Shown piece after piece: positions 47,493 to 56,142 of a stretch of DNA of 64,000 nt. The notes beneath the pieces are model-generated. The model searched no databases. It was not told where the DNA came from and was given only the letters and a program-made list of their open reading frames with translations. The DNA is from Candidatus Saganbacteria bacterium (lineage in GTDB: Bacteria; Margulisbacteria; WOR-1; XYC2-FULL-46-14; XYC2-FULL-37-10): the NCBI GenBank assembly GCA_016223245.1, contig JACRPL010000021.1, positions 122,770-186,769 of the forward strand. The letters run 5' to 3'. How positions within the stretch are numbered: the stretch's first letter is position 1; every line of letters begins with the position of its first letter. The translations under genes and the position numbers were made by a program.

Positions 47493-49652
47493 ATGAAACA
47501 AGTCATCCAAAATTATAAGAGCGGTGAATTAAGCTTGGTTGATGTCCCGGCGCCACTGGTTAAAGCTGGCGGCGTGCTGGTCAGGACCCGCAATTCTGCC
47601 GTGAGCGTCGGCACCGAAAAATTAATGGTGAACCTCGCCCAACAAAATATTATCGAAAAAGCAATGTCCAGGCCTGATCTCGTCCGACGATTGATCGATA
47701 AAGCCAAAACCGAGGGGCTTATGGAGGCATATCAAGCCGTAAAGGGCAGGATGGAGACCCTTCAACCTCTTGGATACAGCTCAGCAGGAGAAATAATCGA
47801 GGTCGGCGAAGGTGTCGATGAATTTAAAATTGGAGATAAAGTCGCTTGCGGAAGCGATCTTTTTGCAACTCATTCGGAGATAACCTGGGTTCCAAAAAAC
47901 CATTGCGTGAAATTACCTGACGATGTTGATTATGAAGATGCAGCATTCGCATATATTGCTGCAATTGCAATCCATGCGATCCGATGCGGGAATCTTTCTT
48001 TTGGCTCAAAAGTTGCAGTTATTGGTCTTGGTCTTTTAGGCCAAATTGCGGTCCAAGTATTAAATGCTTGGGGTTGCGAGGCTTTTGGATACGATCTTGA
48101 TAAGAGAAAAGTTGGACTTGCTATCGAAATGGGCGCAAAAGATGGCACAACAATTTGGCATGAAGCAGTTACAAAATCTAAAATGATGACTTCTGGCCAG
48201 GGAGTTGACGCGACAATAATCATGGCTTCAACTTCAAGTAACGATCCGATGAATTTATCCGCAGAGATAACAAGAGAACGAGGAATGGTGGTCGCATGCG
48301 GGCTGGTGAAATTAGATGTACCTCGAAATATTTTTTTTGACAAAGAACTTTCCTTAATTGTTTCGAGGGCGACTGGTCCCGGTAAATTCGACTTATCTTG
48401 GGAAATTAAAGGCGCGAACTATCCTCTTTCTCTTGTTAGATGGACTCAAGCCGGAAATATGAGGGAATATTTAAGGCTGGTTGCAAACAAGAAAATTAAT
48501 TTAAAAAGATTGGTAACTCATAAGTTTGGGATATCTTCGGCGCTACAAGCATATGATCTTTTGTTGAGCAACGAGCATCCATATTATCTGGGTGTTCTTC
48601 TTCAATATATCGATGAAGAAAAAAATATCGAAAGAAAAGTAGCCGTGAATCCTATTGTTGAACATAAACCTAGTCAGCCAATTGTCGGCATGATTGGCGC
48701 GGGGCTATTCTCAAATGTCACAATATTGCCATGTTTAAAAAAGATCGAAGGGATCGTGTTAAAGGGAGTTGCAACTGCAACCGGTATTTCTGGAAGAAAT
48801 GTTGCGAAACAGTTTGGGTTTGAATACTGCACGACTGATTATAAAGAAATATTAAATGATCCTGATATCAATACTATTATTATAGCTACCCGCCATGACC
48901 TTCATGCTAAGATGATTATTGAATCTCTTGAAGCTAAAAAGGACGTATTCGCTGAAAAACCGTTGGCAGTAAGCAGCGATGAGCTATATGCTATATATAA
49001 AGCTTATGAGAAGAACAGTAAAAGATTGATGATAGGGTTTAATCGTCGTTTTTCTCCAACAGCTATTGCTGCAAAAGAGCTGATGGGCAATATTGGCGCT
49101 GTTACTGTTAATTGTAGGATCAACGCCGGATTTGTTCCAAAGTCGCATTGGACATTGAATAATGAGGGCGGCGGCAGGGTTATCGGGGAAGTGTGCCATT
49201 TTATAGATTCAATCCAATATGCAACCTCTTCATTGCCTATCAGGGTATTTGCCGAAACCATTACTTCTTTAAACGGTCAGGTCACTAATGAAGATAATAT
49301 TGCGATAACAATGAAGATGAAAGATGGGTCTGTTGCAACTATCCTATATACTTCAATCGGGCACAAAGGTTTCCCAAGGGAGCGAATCGAAGTGTTCGGG
49401 AATAACCAAGGTTATATACTTGATAATTTTACCAACATGGAATTTATCCGGGAAGGGAAACGGAAGAAGATGAAAAGCTGGAATATCGATCGCGGCCATC
49501 AAAATGAATTTAATATTTTCTTTGATTCTATAAAAAAAGGCCAAAATATCCCAGTTGATATTATTGAGTATATGTATACTACGATGGCAACTTTTTCAAT
49601 AATGGAATCTATTAAACATGGTAAACCTGTTGATGTAATAGTGGATTTATAA
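47493..49652 (+). CDS. Bi-domain oxidoreductase: MDR dehydrogenase + Gfo/Idh/MocA
   Basis: A 719-aa protein with two dinucleotide-binding modules. Seen: an MDR (zinc alcohol dehydrogenase superfamily) part at 1 to about 370 (VRTRNSAVSVGTEK, PLGYSSAGEIIEVGEGVDEF, GDKVACGS, VAVIGLGLLGQIAVQVL). The structural-zinc cysteine cluster is missing. From about 390 comes a Gfo/Idh/MocA part (VGMIGAGLFSNVTILPCL, IIIATRHDLHAKM, DVFAEKPLAV with the catalytic lysine of the EKP motif). This pairing is a known family in LPS and capsule clusters. It may oxidise or epimerise a sugar, perhaps in the WbpB step needed after the UDP-sugar dehydrogenase; that is inference. Confidence 0.92.
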   Translation: MKQVIQNYKSGELSLVDVPAPLVKAGGVLVRTRNSAVSVGTEKLMVNLAQQNIIEKAMSRPDLVRRLIDKAKTEGLMEAYQAVKGRMETLQPLGYSSAGEIIEVGEGVDEFKIGDKVACGSDLFATHSEITWVPKNHCVKLPDDVDYEDAAFAYIAAIAIHAIRCGNLSFGSKVAVIGLGLLGQIAVQVLNAWGCEAFGYDLDKRKVGLAIEMGAKDGTTIWHEAVTKSKMMTSGQGVDATIIMASTSSNDPMNLSAEITRERGMVVACGLVKLDVPRNIFFDKELSLIVSRATGPGKFDLSWEIKGANYPLSLVRWTQAGNMREYLRLVANKKINLKRLVTHKFGISSALQAYDLLLSNEHPYYLGVLLQYIDEEKNIERKVAVNPIVEHKPSQPIVGMIGAGLFSNVTILPCLKKIEGIVLKGVATATGISGRNVAKQFGFEYCTTDYKEILNDPDINTIIIATRHDLHAKMIIESLEAKKDVFAEKPLAVSSDELYAIYKAYEKNSKRLMIGFNRRFSPTAIAAKELMGNIGAVTVNCRINAGFVPKSHWTLNNEGGGRVIGEVCHFIDSIQYATSSLPIRVFAETITSLNGQVTNEDNIAITMKMKDGSVATILYTSIGHKGFPRERIEVFGNNQGYILDNFTNMEFIREGKRKKMKSWNIDRGHQNEFNIFFDSIKKGQNIPVDIIEYMYTTMATFSIMESIKHGKPVDVIVDL

Positions 49653-50887
49653 TGCGGATCCTTCTTATAACAGAAAATTTTCCCCCAGAAACAAAATCAT
49701 GTTCAACTCTTTTTTTTGAGCTAGGCGAAACCCTGGCGAAAAATGGGCACAAAGTTAAAGTCATTACAAGAAAGCCAAGAACAAATATTGCGGCAGGCAC
49801 CGATGTCGCATCGATACCATCTAAAGAAATAATGGCCGGTATGGAAGTTAGCCGATTTCAAACTCCTCCATTGGCCAGAAATATTCCGATAATTCGCGGT
49901 TTTGAGCATTTTATCCTGGGATTTATCTTTTTGTGGGGAGGATTATTTTCAGGTTCTTTTGATGTTGTTCTTGTGTATTCTCCGCCGCTTCCTCTTGGGA
50001 TCGCCGCAATATTATTAGCGAAAATAAAAGGCGGCAGATCAGTTGTTAATATTCAAGACTTATATCCGCAGACCGTAATTGATCTGGGGTTATTGAAAAA
50101 TCCATATTTGATCTGGCTTGCCAAAAAAATGGAAAATATTATTTATAGACAGGCCGACTATATTGCAGTTCATTCTGACGGGAACAAAGAATATGTGTTA
50201 TCCAATGGTGGATTGGATGAAAAAATCGACGTAGTCCATAATTGGGTCGATACGGAATTAATTAAACCCGGACCTGGAAAGAATGAGTTCAGTGAAAAAT
50301 TCGGTTTATTGGATAAGTTTGTTGTGTCTTTTGCGGGTGTTATTGGCTTCGCTCAAGGGTTGGAGGTGGTAATAAATGCCGCTCAATTATTGAAGGACAA
50401 TAAAGAAATTGTTTTTATTATTGTCGGTGACGGCATCAAAAAAGCGGAGCTAGAAAACGAGAGTATTAGGCTAAAATTGACAAATGTAAGATTTATTGAG
50501 ACTCAGCCCGTAAGCATATATCCCCAGGTCCTAAATGCTTCTGACATTAGTTTGGCCATACTTGATAAAACTCTTGTTACGCCGGTGATCCCTGGAAAGA
50601 TTCTCTCCATAATGGCGTCCGGCAAACCGGTCCTTGCGAGCTTAGCTTTAACTGGGGATGCGCCAAAGGTAATTGATGAAAATAAATGTGGTTTAGTTGT
50701 GCCTCCTGGGGACCCCCACTTGCTTGCTAATGCTATCCTTAAATTATATAATGATAAAGAGTTGCGTGAAGAAATGGGGCGAAATGGCAGGCAAGCCGCT
50801 GTTAGATTGTTCTCCAGATCAGCCTGCATAAAAAAATATGAAGATATTTTTAGCTTTAAAGTGGGAGGAGAAATTAATGGATTATAA
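49652..50887 (+). CDS. Family 4 glycosyltransferase (WbuB-like), paralogue of 45275-46510
   Basis: A 411-aa GT-B transferase, the same length as its paralogue four kilobases upstream. Seen: LLITENFPPETKSCSTLFFELGETL, VYSPPLPLGIAAIL, NIQDLYPQTVIDLGLLKN, HNWVDTELIKPGPG, and TPVIPGKILSIMASGKPVLAS. It starts at the last base of the bi-domain oxidoreductase stop (TAATG). The paralogous pair brackets the DUF362 and oxidoreductase genes, which suggests a gene duplication followed by specialisation for two linkages. Confidence 0.92.
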   Translation: MRILLITENFPPETKSCSTLFFELGETLAKNGHKVKVITRKPRTNIAAGTDVASIPSKEIMAGMEVSRFQTPPLARNIPIIRGFEHFILGFIFLWGGLFSGSFDVVLVYSPPLPLGIAAILLAKIKGGRSVVNIQDLYPQTVIDLGLLKNPYLIWLAKKMENIIYRQADYIAVHSDGNKEYVLSNGGLDEKIDVVHNWVDTELIKPGPGKNEFSEKFGLLDKFVVSFAGVIGFAQGLEVVINAAQLLKDNKEIVFIIVGDGIKKAELENESIRLKLTNVRFIETQPVSIYPQVLNASDISLAILDKTLVTPVIPGKILSIMASGKPVLASLALTGDAPKVIDENKCGLVVPPGDPHLLANAILKLYNDKELREEMGRNGRQAAVRLFSRSACIKKYEDIFSFKVGGEINGL

Positions 50888-51917
50888 GTCACAATATAAA
50901 GGGAAAAAGATACTAGTAACCGGTGGAGCTGGCGCAATTGGGTCAAACCTTGTTCGCGCCCTATCTGAAGCCGGGGCTGAAAGGGTAATTATTATAGATG
51001 ATCTTTCTTCTTCAGAAAAATGGAATATTCCTTCTTTGCCAAATGTCTTGGTTTCCGAAGGCGATATTTTAGATGAGATAAAATTAAAAAGAGTATTTTT
51101 CGAAGAACCTGACTATGTTTTTCATTTGGCGGCATTTTTTGCCAATCAGAACTCTATTGACCATCCGGAAAGGGACCTTCAAGTGAACGGAATGGGAACC
51201 TTGAAGCTTCTCGAATATTCAGCTTTAACAAAAGTTAAGCGTTTTGTATATGCTTCATCCGGATGCTCGATCTACGGAAGCCATGCTCCAATGCCGCTTA
51301 AAGAAGATTTTATGTCAATGCATTTAAGTACGCCTTACCAAATAACAAAAATGTTGGGTGAATTGTACTGCAATTTCTTTCAGCACCAATACGAGGTCCC
51401 AGTCGTAAAAACGAGGTTTTTTAATTCTTATGGCCCTGGCGAAATACCTGGACAATACAGGAATGTTATTCCAAATTTTATTTACTGGGCTTTGAGTGGA
51501 ACAGCTCTTCCAATAACTGGTACTGGCGAAGAAACGAGGGATTTTACTTTCGTTGGCGACATTGTTGACGGGTTGCTTCGATCTGGTGTAATGGAAGAAG
51601 CTGTTGGAGAGGAATTCAATTTGGCGTCAGGAAGGGAGATACAAATTAAGCAGTTGGCAGAAATGATAAATAAAATGACAGAAAATAAGGCTGGCATTAA
51701 TTTTGCTCCACGCAGGAAATGGGACACAAAGTCAAGGATACTTGCTTCTGTTGAAAAGGCCAATAAACTCATTGGGTATACACCCAATACGACCTTTGAG
51801 CAAGGGCTGCCTCAAGCGATAGAATGGTTTAAAAAGAATTGGGAGAATATAAAGAAAAGTGCAAGCTTTGGCCCTGGGGCTTCTTCTGCTGTGAGAACAT
51901 TCGCCAGTAATAAATAA
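50877..51917 (+). CDS. Extended SDR nucleotide-sugar epimerase/dehydratase
   Basis: A 346-aa extended SDR. Seen: ILVTGGAGAIGSNLVRALSEAGAE, HLAAFFANQNSIDHPERD, ASSGCSIYGSHAPMPLKE, the YQITKMLGELY catalytic tyrosine-lysine, RFFNSYGPGEIPGQYRNVIP, and FTFVGDIVDGLL. It resembles UDP-glucose 4-epimerase and WbpP-type enzymes. ATG 50877 has GGGAGGAG at 50863-50870; the in-frame codon at 50838 lies inside the previous gene. The product sugar is undetermined. Confidence 0.9.
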   Translation: MDYKSQYKGKKILVTGGAGAIGSNLVRALSEAGAERVIIIDDLSSSEKWNIPSLPNVLVSEGDILDEIKLKRVFFEEPDYVFHLAAFFANQNSIDHPERDLQVNGMGTLKLLEYSALTKVKRFVYASSGCSIYGSHAPMPLKEDFMSMHLSTPYQITKMLGELYCNFFQHQYEVPVVKTRFFNSYGPGEIPGQYRNVIPNFIYWALSGTALPITGTGEETRDFTFVGDIVDGLLRSGVMEEAVGEEFNLASGREIQIKQLAEMINKMTENKAGINFAPRRKWDTKSRILASVEKANKLIGYTPNTTFEQGLPQAIEWFKKNWENIKKSASFGPGASSAVRTFASNK

Positions 51918-51949
51918 AATATTTATTTAGAATTTAAGGATAATAAACC

Positions 51950-52972
51950 ATGAAAATGGATGTTTTTATAATTGCTCCTCTAATTGTTTTGGCTACTATG
52001 ATCCTTCTTAAAATTTTCAAGGAGATATCAAAAAAATATAATTATCTCGTTGATATTCCAAATCAAAGGAGTTCGCACTCGAAAGAAGTTCCACGGGGTG
52101 GCGGAATTGTTATTGTATTGATCGTTCTATTGACTTTTATCGCCACTTTTGGCATTAAAGAGAACACAATATTAGGTTTCATGCTCGGAGGAATATCTAT
52201 CTCTCTGGTTGGGTTTATTGATGACCTGTTCGATCTGAAGGGAATGTGGAAAATCATTGGGATGGTTTTTTCTTCGGTCATCCCGCTGTTTTTTGGGCTC
52301 CAGTTGAATTATGTTGAAGGTTTGGCCAATGGCTCAATACTTCTGATGTTGCTGTCGGTTGTTTGGATATATGGGATGATCAATTCTTTCAATTTTATGG
52401 ACGGAATAGATGGTTTGATACCAGGGACTTCCGCGATCTTTTCATTCTTTTTGATCGGATTAAGCCTTTTGTCGGGGAATTATCAAGTTGCAGCGATTTC
52501 CTTGTTGCTTTTTTGCTCATGCGTAGGGTTCTTAGCGTTCAATTATTACCCCGCTTCAATATTTCTTGGGGATATAGGAAGCATGTTCTTAGGCTATTGT
52601 TTTGCAGTTTTAAGCTTAATCCTTGTGAATTCCAGCGCCAATCAACAGCCTATTTATGTTTTTGTTCTTCTTTTTGCGGTATTGATATATGATTCTATGG
52701 TCACTTTTATTAGAAGAGGAATTGAAGGAAAGAATCTTATCGAAGCTCATAGGGAACACTTATATCAGCGATTGATCATACTGGGATATTCTCATAGGGA
52801 TGTTTCTTTGCTTTATTTTGGCCTATCGATATTATTCGGGATTTTTTCAATATTATTTTTAAGATCGGCGCCATCAATTAGATTCATTTATCTTATCTTA
52901 GCGCTTGCGATCATGTACAGTTTTAGCCTAATAGTCAAGATGATCGAAAAGAAGGCCGATAATAATGAATGA
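51950..52972 (+). CDS. Polyprenyl-phosphate HexNAc-1-phosphate transferase (WecA/WbpL/MraY family)
   Basis: Initiates the lipid-linked repeat unit by moving a HexNAc-1-phosphate from UDP onto undecaprenyl phosphate at the inner membrane. Seen: DIPNQRSSHSKEVPRGGG near residue 38, LVGFIDDLFDLKG (catalytic aspartates), INSFNFMDGIDGL, FLGDIGSMFLGY, and the AHREHLYQRL loop that corresponds to the HIH motif. About ten membrane helices; 340 aa, typical. It lies next to the WbpM-like gene, as in many Pseudomonas-type O-antigen clusters, and probably transfers a 6-deoxy HexNAc made by it. Confidence 0.93.
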   Translation: MKMDVFIIAPLIVLATMILLKIFKEISKKYNYLVDIPNQRSSHSKEVPRGGGIVIVLIVLLTFIATFGIKENTILGFMLGGISISLVGFIDDLFDLKGMWKIIGMVFSSVIPLFFGLQLNYVEGLANGSILLMLLSVVWIYGMINSFNFMDGIDGLIPGTSAIFSFFLIGLSLLSGNYQVAAISLLLFCSCVGFLAFNYYPASIFLGDIGSMFLGYCFAVLSLILVNSSANQQPIYVFVLLFAVLIYDSMVTFIRRGIEGKNLIEAHREHLYQRLIILGYSHRDVSLLYFGLSILFGIFSILFLRSAPSIRFIYLILALAIMYSFSLIVKMIEKKADNNE

Positions 52973-54815
52973 TTTATTAAGCTTTTTCATTGAGAACATT
53001 AAGCGGCATAGGTATATCTTCCTTGTATTGTTTGATGTTATATCTACAATTGTTTCATTGGTCCTGTCCATAATGATATTAAAAGGGAATCATCTTGCTT
53101 CGATCCTGATGTTCTTTTCGGTATATTGGTGGATAGCGCCATTGTTAATTGCCTTTCGGATCGGAACATTCAGGAATTTCGGGCTTTATCACTGGGCTTG
53201 GCAATATATGAGCGTCCATGAGGTGGTTTCGCTAATCAAGGCGATAATTACGAGCAGCTTATTGACCCTGTTAAGCATTATTGCTTTTGGAAACAAAGAT
53301 TTTCCATTTTCTGTGATTATCATTGAAGCTTTATTCTGTTTTTCGTTTATAGGCGGGATCAGGCTGTCTATTCGATTGTGGAAGGAATCGCAGCCAAATA
53401 TAGATTCTTCAAGAGAAGAAAAGCGGGCATTGATCGTCGGTGCCGGCGATGCGGGTGAAATGATCCTTAGGGAGATGCTTAAGATCCCGCAGATGAAATA
53501 TAAGCCCGTTGGATTTATAGACGATGATCCAACAAAGAACAATATATTGATCCATCATCTTCCAGTTCTAGGAAAATGTGACGATATCCCAATAATTGTG
53601 GAGAAATATGAGATCGACGAAATAATCTTAGCCATTCCAACCGCGTCAAGCAAGCAGATCAGGCGTATTGTTTCATTATGCGAGGAGAGTCGCGCAAAAT
53701 TTAGGATCGTTCCCGGTATATTTGAGCTTATAGATGGGACCGTTCATGTCAATCAAATTCGAAATGTTGAAATAGAAGATCTTTTGGGCAGAGAGCCAAT
53801 AAATCTTGACATGAAAAGCATATCATCATATATTTCCGATGCAAATATATTGATTACGGGGGCCGGAGGTTCGATAGGCGCGGAGTTATGTCGACAGGTC
53901 GCGATGTATAATCCTTCAAAACTTGTATTATTGGGTAAAGGCGAAAACAGTATTTATGACATTCAATTGGAACTTAAAGAAAAGTTCCCCTTTTTGACTT
54001 TCTCGACTTATATCGCCGATGTCAGGGATTTTGACAGGATAAATAATATTTTCAAGGAAACAAAACCAGATGTGGTTTTTCATGCCGCCGCCAACAAACA
54101 CGTGTTTTTGATGGAAAACAATCCCGAAGAGGCCGTATTGAATAATATTATTGGGACTAAAAATGTAGTGGATATCGCCGAGAACAATAATGTTAAAAAA
54201 TTCGTTATGATCTCTACGGATAAGGCTGTGCATCCATCAAGCATTATGGGCGCGACAAAAAGGGCCGCGGAGATGATAGTTCAATTAAAGACTATGTCGG
54301 GAAGCAGTACGAAATTTGTTTCGGTGCGATTTGGCAATGTCTTGGGGAGTAGGGGAAGCGTTGTCCCGTTATTTAAAAAACAGATCGCATCAGGCGGGCC
54401 AGTTACTATTACTCATCCTGAGGCGACCAGATATTTTATGACGATCCCTGAAGCGGTCCAGCTTGTTATTCAGGCCGGGGCGATGGGAAATGGAGGAGAG
54501 ATCTTTGTGCTGGACATGGGGCAACCTGTCAAAATAATAGATCTAGCAAAGGATCTTATTAGATTGTCCGGTTTCGAGGTCGGAGTCGATATCGAGATCA
54601 AATATGTTGGGTTAAAACCTGGAGAAAAACTATTTGAAGAGATATTGACGTCTGAAGAAGGAATGAAGACCACGAAGCACGAAAAAATATTTATTACGCC
54701 CCCCTCGAAAATTAATATTGATGCGCTAATGGCAAATATCGGGATATTGGAGAAAATGGCGCATGACGGACAACGCGATGAGATCAAGAAAAAATTGCGG
54801 GAGATCGCCGACTAA
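52965..54815 (+). CDS. Membrane nucleotide-sugar 4,6-dehydratase, WbpM/CapD-like
   Basis: A 616-aa UDP-GlcNAc 4,6-dehydratase of the long membrane type. Seen: four N-terminal membrane helices (residues about 15-130), a first nucleotide-binding domain (ALIVGAGDAGEMILREML), then the SDR domain with ILITGAGGSIGAELCRQ near 300, HAAANKHVFLMENNPEEAV, ISTDKAVHPSSIMGATKR with the altered catalytic triad of this group (methionine in the tyrosine position), and RFGNVLGSRGSVVPLFKKQI. It supplies the 4-keto-6-deoxy HexNAc for the WecA-type transferase before it. It is the last gene of the tightly packed run. Confidence 0.95.
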   Translation: MNDLLSFFIENIKRHRYIFLVLFDVISTIVSLVLSIMILKGNHLASILMFFSVYWWIAPLLIAFRIGTFRNFGLYHWAWQYMSVHEVVSLIKAIITSSLLTLLSIIAFGNKDFPFSVIIIEALFCFSFIGGIRLSIRLWKESQPNIDSSREEKRALIVGAGDAGEMILREMLKIPQMKYKPVGFIDDDPTKNNILIHHLPVLGKCDDIPIIVEKYEIDEIILAIPTASSKQIRRIVSLCEESRAKFRIVPGIFELIDGTVHVNQIRNVEIEDLLGREPINLDMKSISSYISDANILITGAGGSIGAELCRQVAMYNPSKLVLLGKGENSIYDIQLELKEKFPFLTFSTYIADVRDFDRINNIFKETKPDVVFHAAANKHVFLMENNPEEAVLNNIIGTKNVVDIAENNNVKKFVMISTDKAVHPSSIMGATKRAAEMIVQLKTMSGSSTKFVSVRFGNVLGSRGSVVPLFKKQIASGGPVTITHPEATRYFMTIPEAVQLVIQAGAMGNGGEIFVLDMGQPVKIIDLAKDLIRLSGFEVGVDIEIKYVGLKPGEKLFEEILTSEEGMKTTKHEKIFITPPSKINIDALMANIGILEKMAHDGQRDEIKKKLREIAD

Positions 54816-54816
54816 A

Positions 54817-54833
54817 AGTTTGCAAAGCAAACT
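54817..54833. repeat. 7-bp inverted repeat after the WbpM-like gene
   Basis: A perfect 7-bp stem with a 3-base loop (AGTTTGC-AAA-GCAAACT), directly after the WbpM-like stop codon. It is not followed by a T run, so a classical intrinsic terminator is unlikely. It could be an operator, a weak terminator or an mRNA-end stabiliser. It is the only clear hairpin at the end of the 55-kb run of genes. Confidence 0.4.
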
Positions 54834-54859
54834 AGTGTGAATTGTTGTAGAATATACGT

Positions 54860-55282
54860 ATGTTTAAATCATGGTTCTTCCTGTTTGTAAAAGTTACCTC
54901 TGACGTTTTTTTTATCAATCTATCTTTTGTCTTCGGATATATGATAAAAAGCAGATCTGTAAATATTTTTGCTTCTCAAATTTCTCCATATTTTAAAGTG
55001 TTGATGTTTTTAACTGTTTTTTGGCTTATTATCTTCAATCTCGCAGGCATGTACAAGATGCAACTCGATATGAAAAATCGTGTCGATAATATCTTCTCCG
55101 TCTCATTTGGGGTTTTTTCCGCATCGTTTTTTACCTATATTCTAGTGGCATATATATACAGGGAGGCTATATATACAAAGGAGATCGTTATTTTCGGTTC
55201 AATTATTGGAGCATTGCTAATAAATCTCTCGCGATTTGTCATTTGGAAGATTTATTGCATGATGAATAATGAAAGAGCGTGA
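54860..55282 (+). CDS. Orphan four-helix membrane protein, like the N-terminal part of a polyprenyl glycosylphosphotransferase
   Basis: A 140-aa protein with four hydrophobic segments (about 5-25, 40-63, 80-100, 108-128). The layout and the stretch KEIVIFGSIIGALLINLSRFVI resemble the membrane module at the N-terminus of WcaJ/WbaP-type glycosylphosphotransferases. The catalytic bacterial-sugar-transferase domain does not follow; the next frame is an SDR overlapping by 14 bases. The N-terminal module of WbpM-type dehydratases is an alternative source. No good ribosome binding site is seen; a TAGAAT sits only six bases before the ATG. It may be a domain left over from recombination or a working stand-alone protein. 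Confidence 0.65.
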   Translation: MFKSWFFLFVKVTSDVFFINLSFVFGYMIKSRSVNIFASQISPYFKVLMFLTVFWLIIFNLAGMYKMQLDMKNRVDNIFSVSFGVFSASFFTYILVAYIYREAIYTKEIVIFGSIIGALLINLSRFVIWKIYCMMNNERA

Positions 55283-56075
55283 CTTTAGGGATAAGGTTGC
55301 GATAATAACCGGGGCATCGGGTTCTCTGGGGCAAGAATTAGCTTTGGGGCTTGCAAGGCGAGGAGCAAGGCTAACTCTGGCAGCAAGAGGAAATGGACGA
55401 TTGGAAGCTGTCGCGGAAAAATGTAAGGAATTAGGCGCCAAAGTCATCGTAGTTCCGACCGATGTTTCACAAGAAGACAATTGCAGGCAATTGATAAGCA
55501 TGACTGTTAAACAATATGGCAAGATCGACCTGCTGGTAAATAACGCTGCCGTTACAGTAAAAAAATCTTTTCAAGAGTTAGATGACTTGAAATCATTTGT
55601 GCTGCTTATAGAAACTAATTTCTTCGGATGTGTGTATTGTACTCGTTACGCCCTCCCATATTTAAAAAAAACCAATGGGAGGATCCTTGGGATTTGCAGT
55701 ATTTTGGGTAAAATTGCAACTCCTGGGAATACCGCATATTGCAGCAGTAAATTTGCTATGTCTGCGTTTTTTGATTCCCTTAGATATGAAATTGCTGGTG
55801 ATAACGTCAGCATTACTATGGTATATCCTGGCTATTTGGCGGAAAAAATGAACTCATCGAAAGAACGGCAGAGCGGTATATGGAAAAAGATAACATCTCT
55901 TTTAAAGGTGAAAGCCAATGTTTGTGCAGAGATCTCTTTAAATGCGGCCGCTAAACGCAAACGGCAAGTTATATTGCCTTTTTATTCTGTTTTGAGCCTT
56001 TGGATCAGTTTATTGTTCCCCGGATTATTTGATCGAATTATTTCTATTGTCGGTAAAATACGAGAACCAGTGTAA
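55269..56075 (+). CDS. Classical short-chain dehydrogenase/reductase
   Basis: A 268-aa SDR. Seen: VAIITGASGSLGQELALGLARRGARLTLAARG (glycine-rich cofactor loop), DLLVNNAAVT, GICSILGKIATPGNTAYCSSKFAM with catalytic serine, tyrosine and lysine, and VYPGYLAEKMNSS. The basic residues after the glycine loop suggest NADP(H). A hydrophobic C-terminal stretch (YSVLSLWISLLFPGLF) is typical of membrane-associated members acting on lipids. With the reductase that follows, an isoprenoid or lipid substrate is possible. Confidence 0.9.
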   Translation: MKERDFRDKVAIITGASGSLGQELALGLARRGARLTLAARGNGRLEAVAEKCKELGAKVIVVPTDVSQEDNCRQLISMTVKQYGKIDLLVNNAAVTVKKSFQELDDLKSFVLLIETNFFGCVYCTRYALPYLKKTNGRILGICSILGKIATPGNTAYCSSKFAMSAFFDSLRYEIAGDNVSITMVYPGYLAEKMNSSKERQSGIWKKITSLLKVKANVCAEISLNAAAKRKRQVILPFYSVLSLWISLLFPGLFDRIISIVGKIREPV

Positions 56076-56103
56076 AATAATCTTGGCATTGTCTTTTCCC
56101 TGC

Positions 56104-56132
56104 TTGCCCTGAGCCTGTCGAGGGGCTATAAT
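56104..56132 (+). promoter_or_regulatory. Predicted promoter, leaderless, for the FAD reductase gene
   Basis: TTGCCC at 56104-56109 (four of six consensus bases) and TATAAT at 56127-56132, with a 17-base spacer. The ATG at 56143 is only ten bases after the -10 box and has no purine-rich ribosome binding site before it, so transcription should begin within a few bases of the start codon. The next gene shows the same layout. Confidence 0.65.
56107..56124. repeat. Short dispersed-type repeat CCCTGAGCCTGTCGAGGG
   Basis: The 18-base segment matches, with one base missing or changed, a short motif of the CCTGAGCCTGTCGAAGG type that I recall as scattered in intergenic regions of many unrelated bacteria. 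Here it overlaps the -35 box and spacer of the predicted promoter. Its ends (CCCT and AGGG) pair. Only one copy was noticed in this window, so its status as a repeat rests on memory of other genomes. Confidence 0.45.
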
Positions 56133-56142
56133 ATTCCCTTGT

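Noticed and set aside
54817..54833. Intrinsic terminator after the WbpM-like gene
   Set aside because: The stem is good, but no run of T follows; recorded only as an inverted repeat.
54848..54853. TAGAAT as a leaderless promoter for the gene at 54860
   Set aside because: Only six bases separate it from the ATG, so transcription would start inside the codon, and no -35 lies at a suitable distance.
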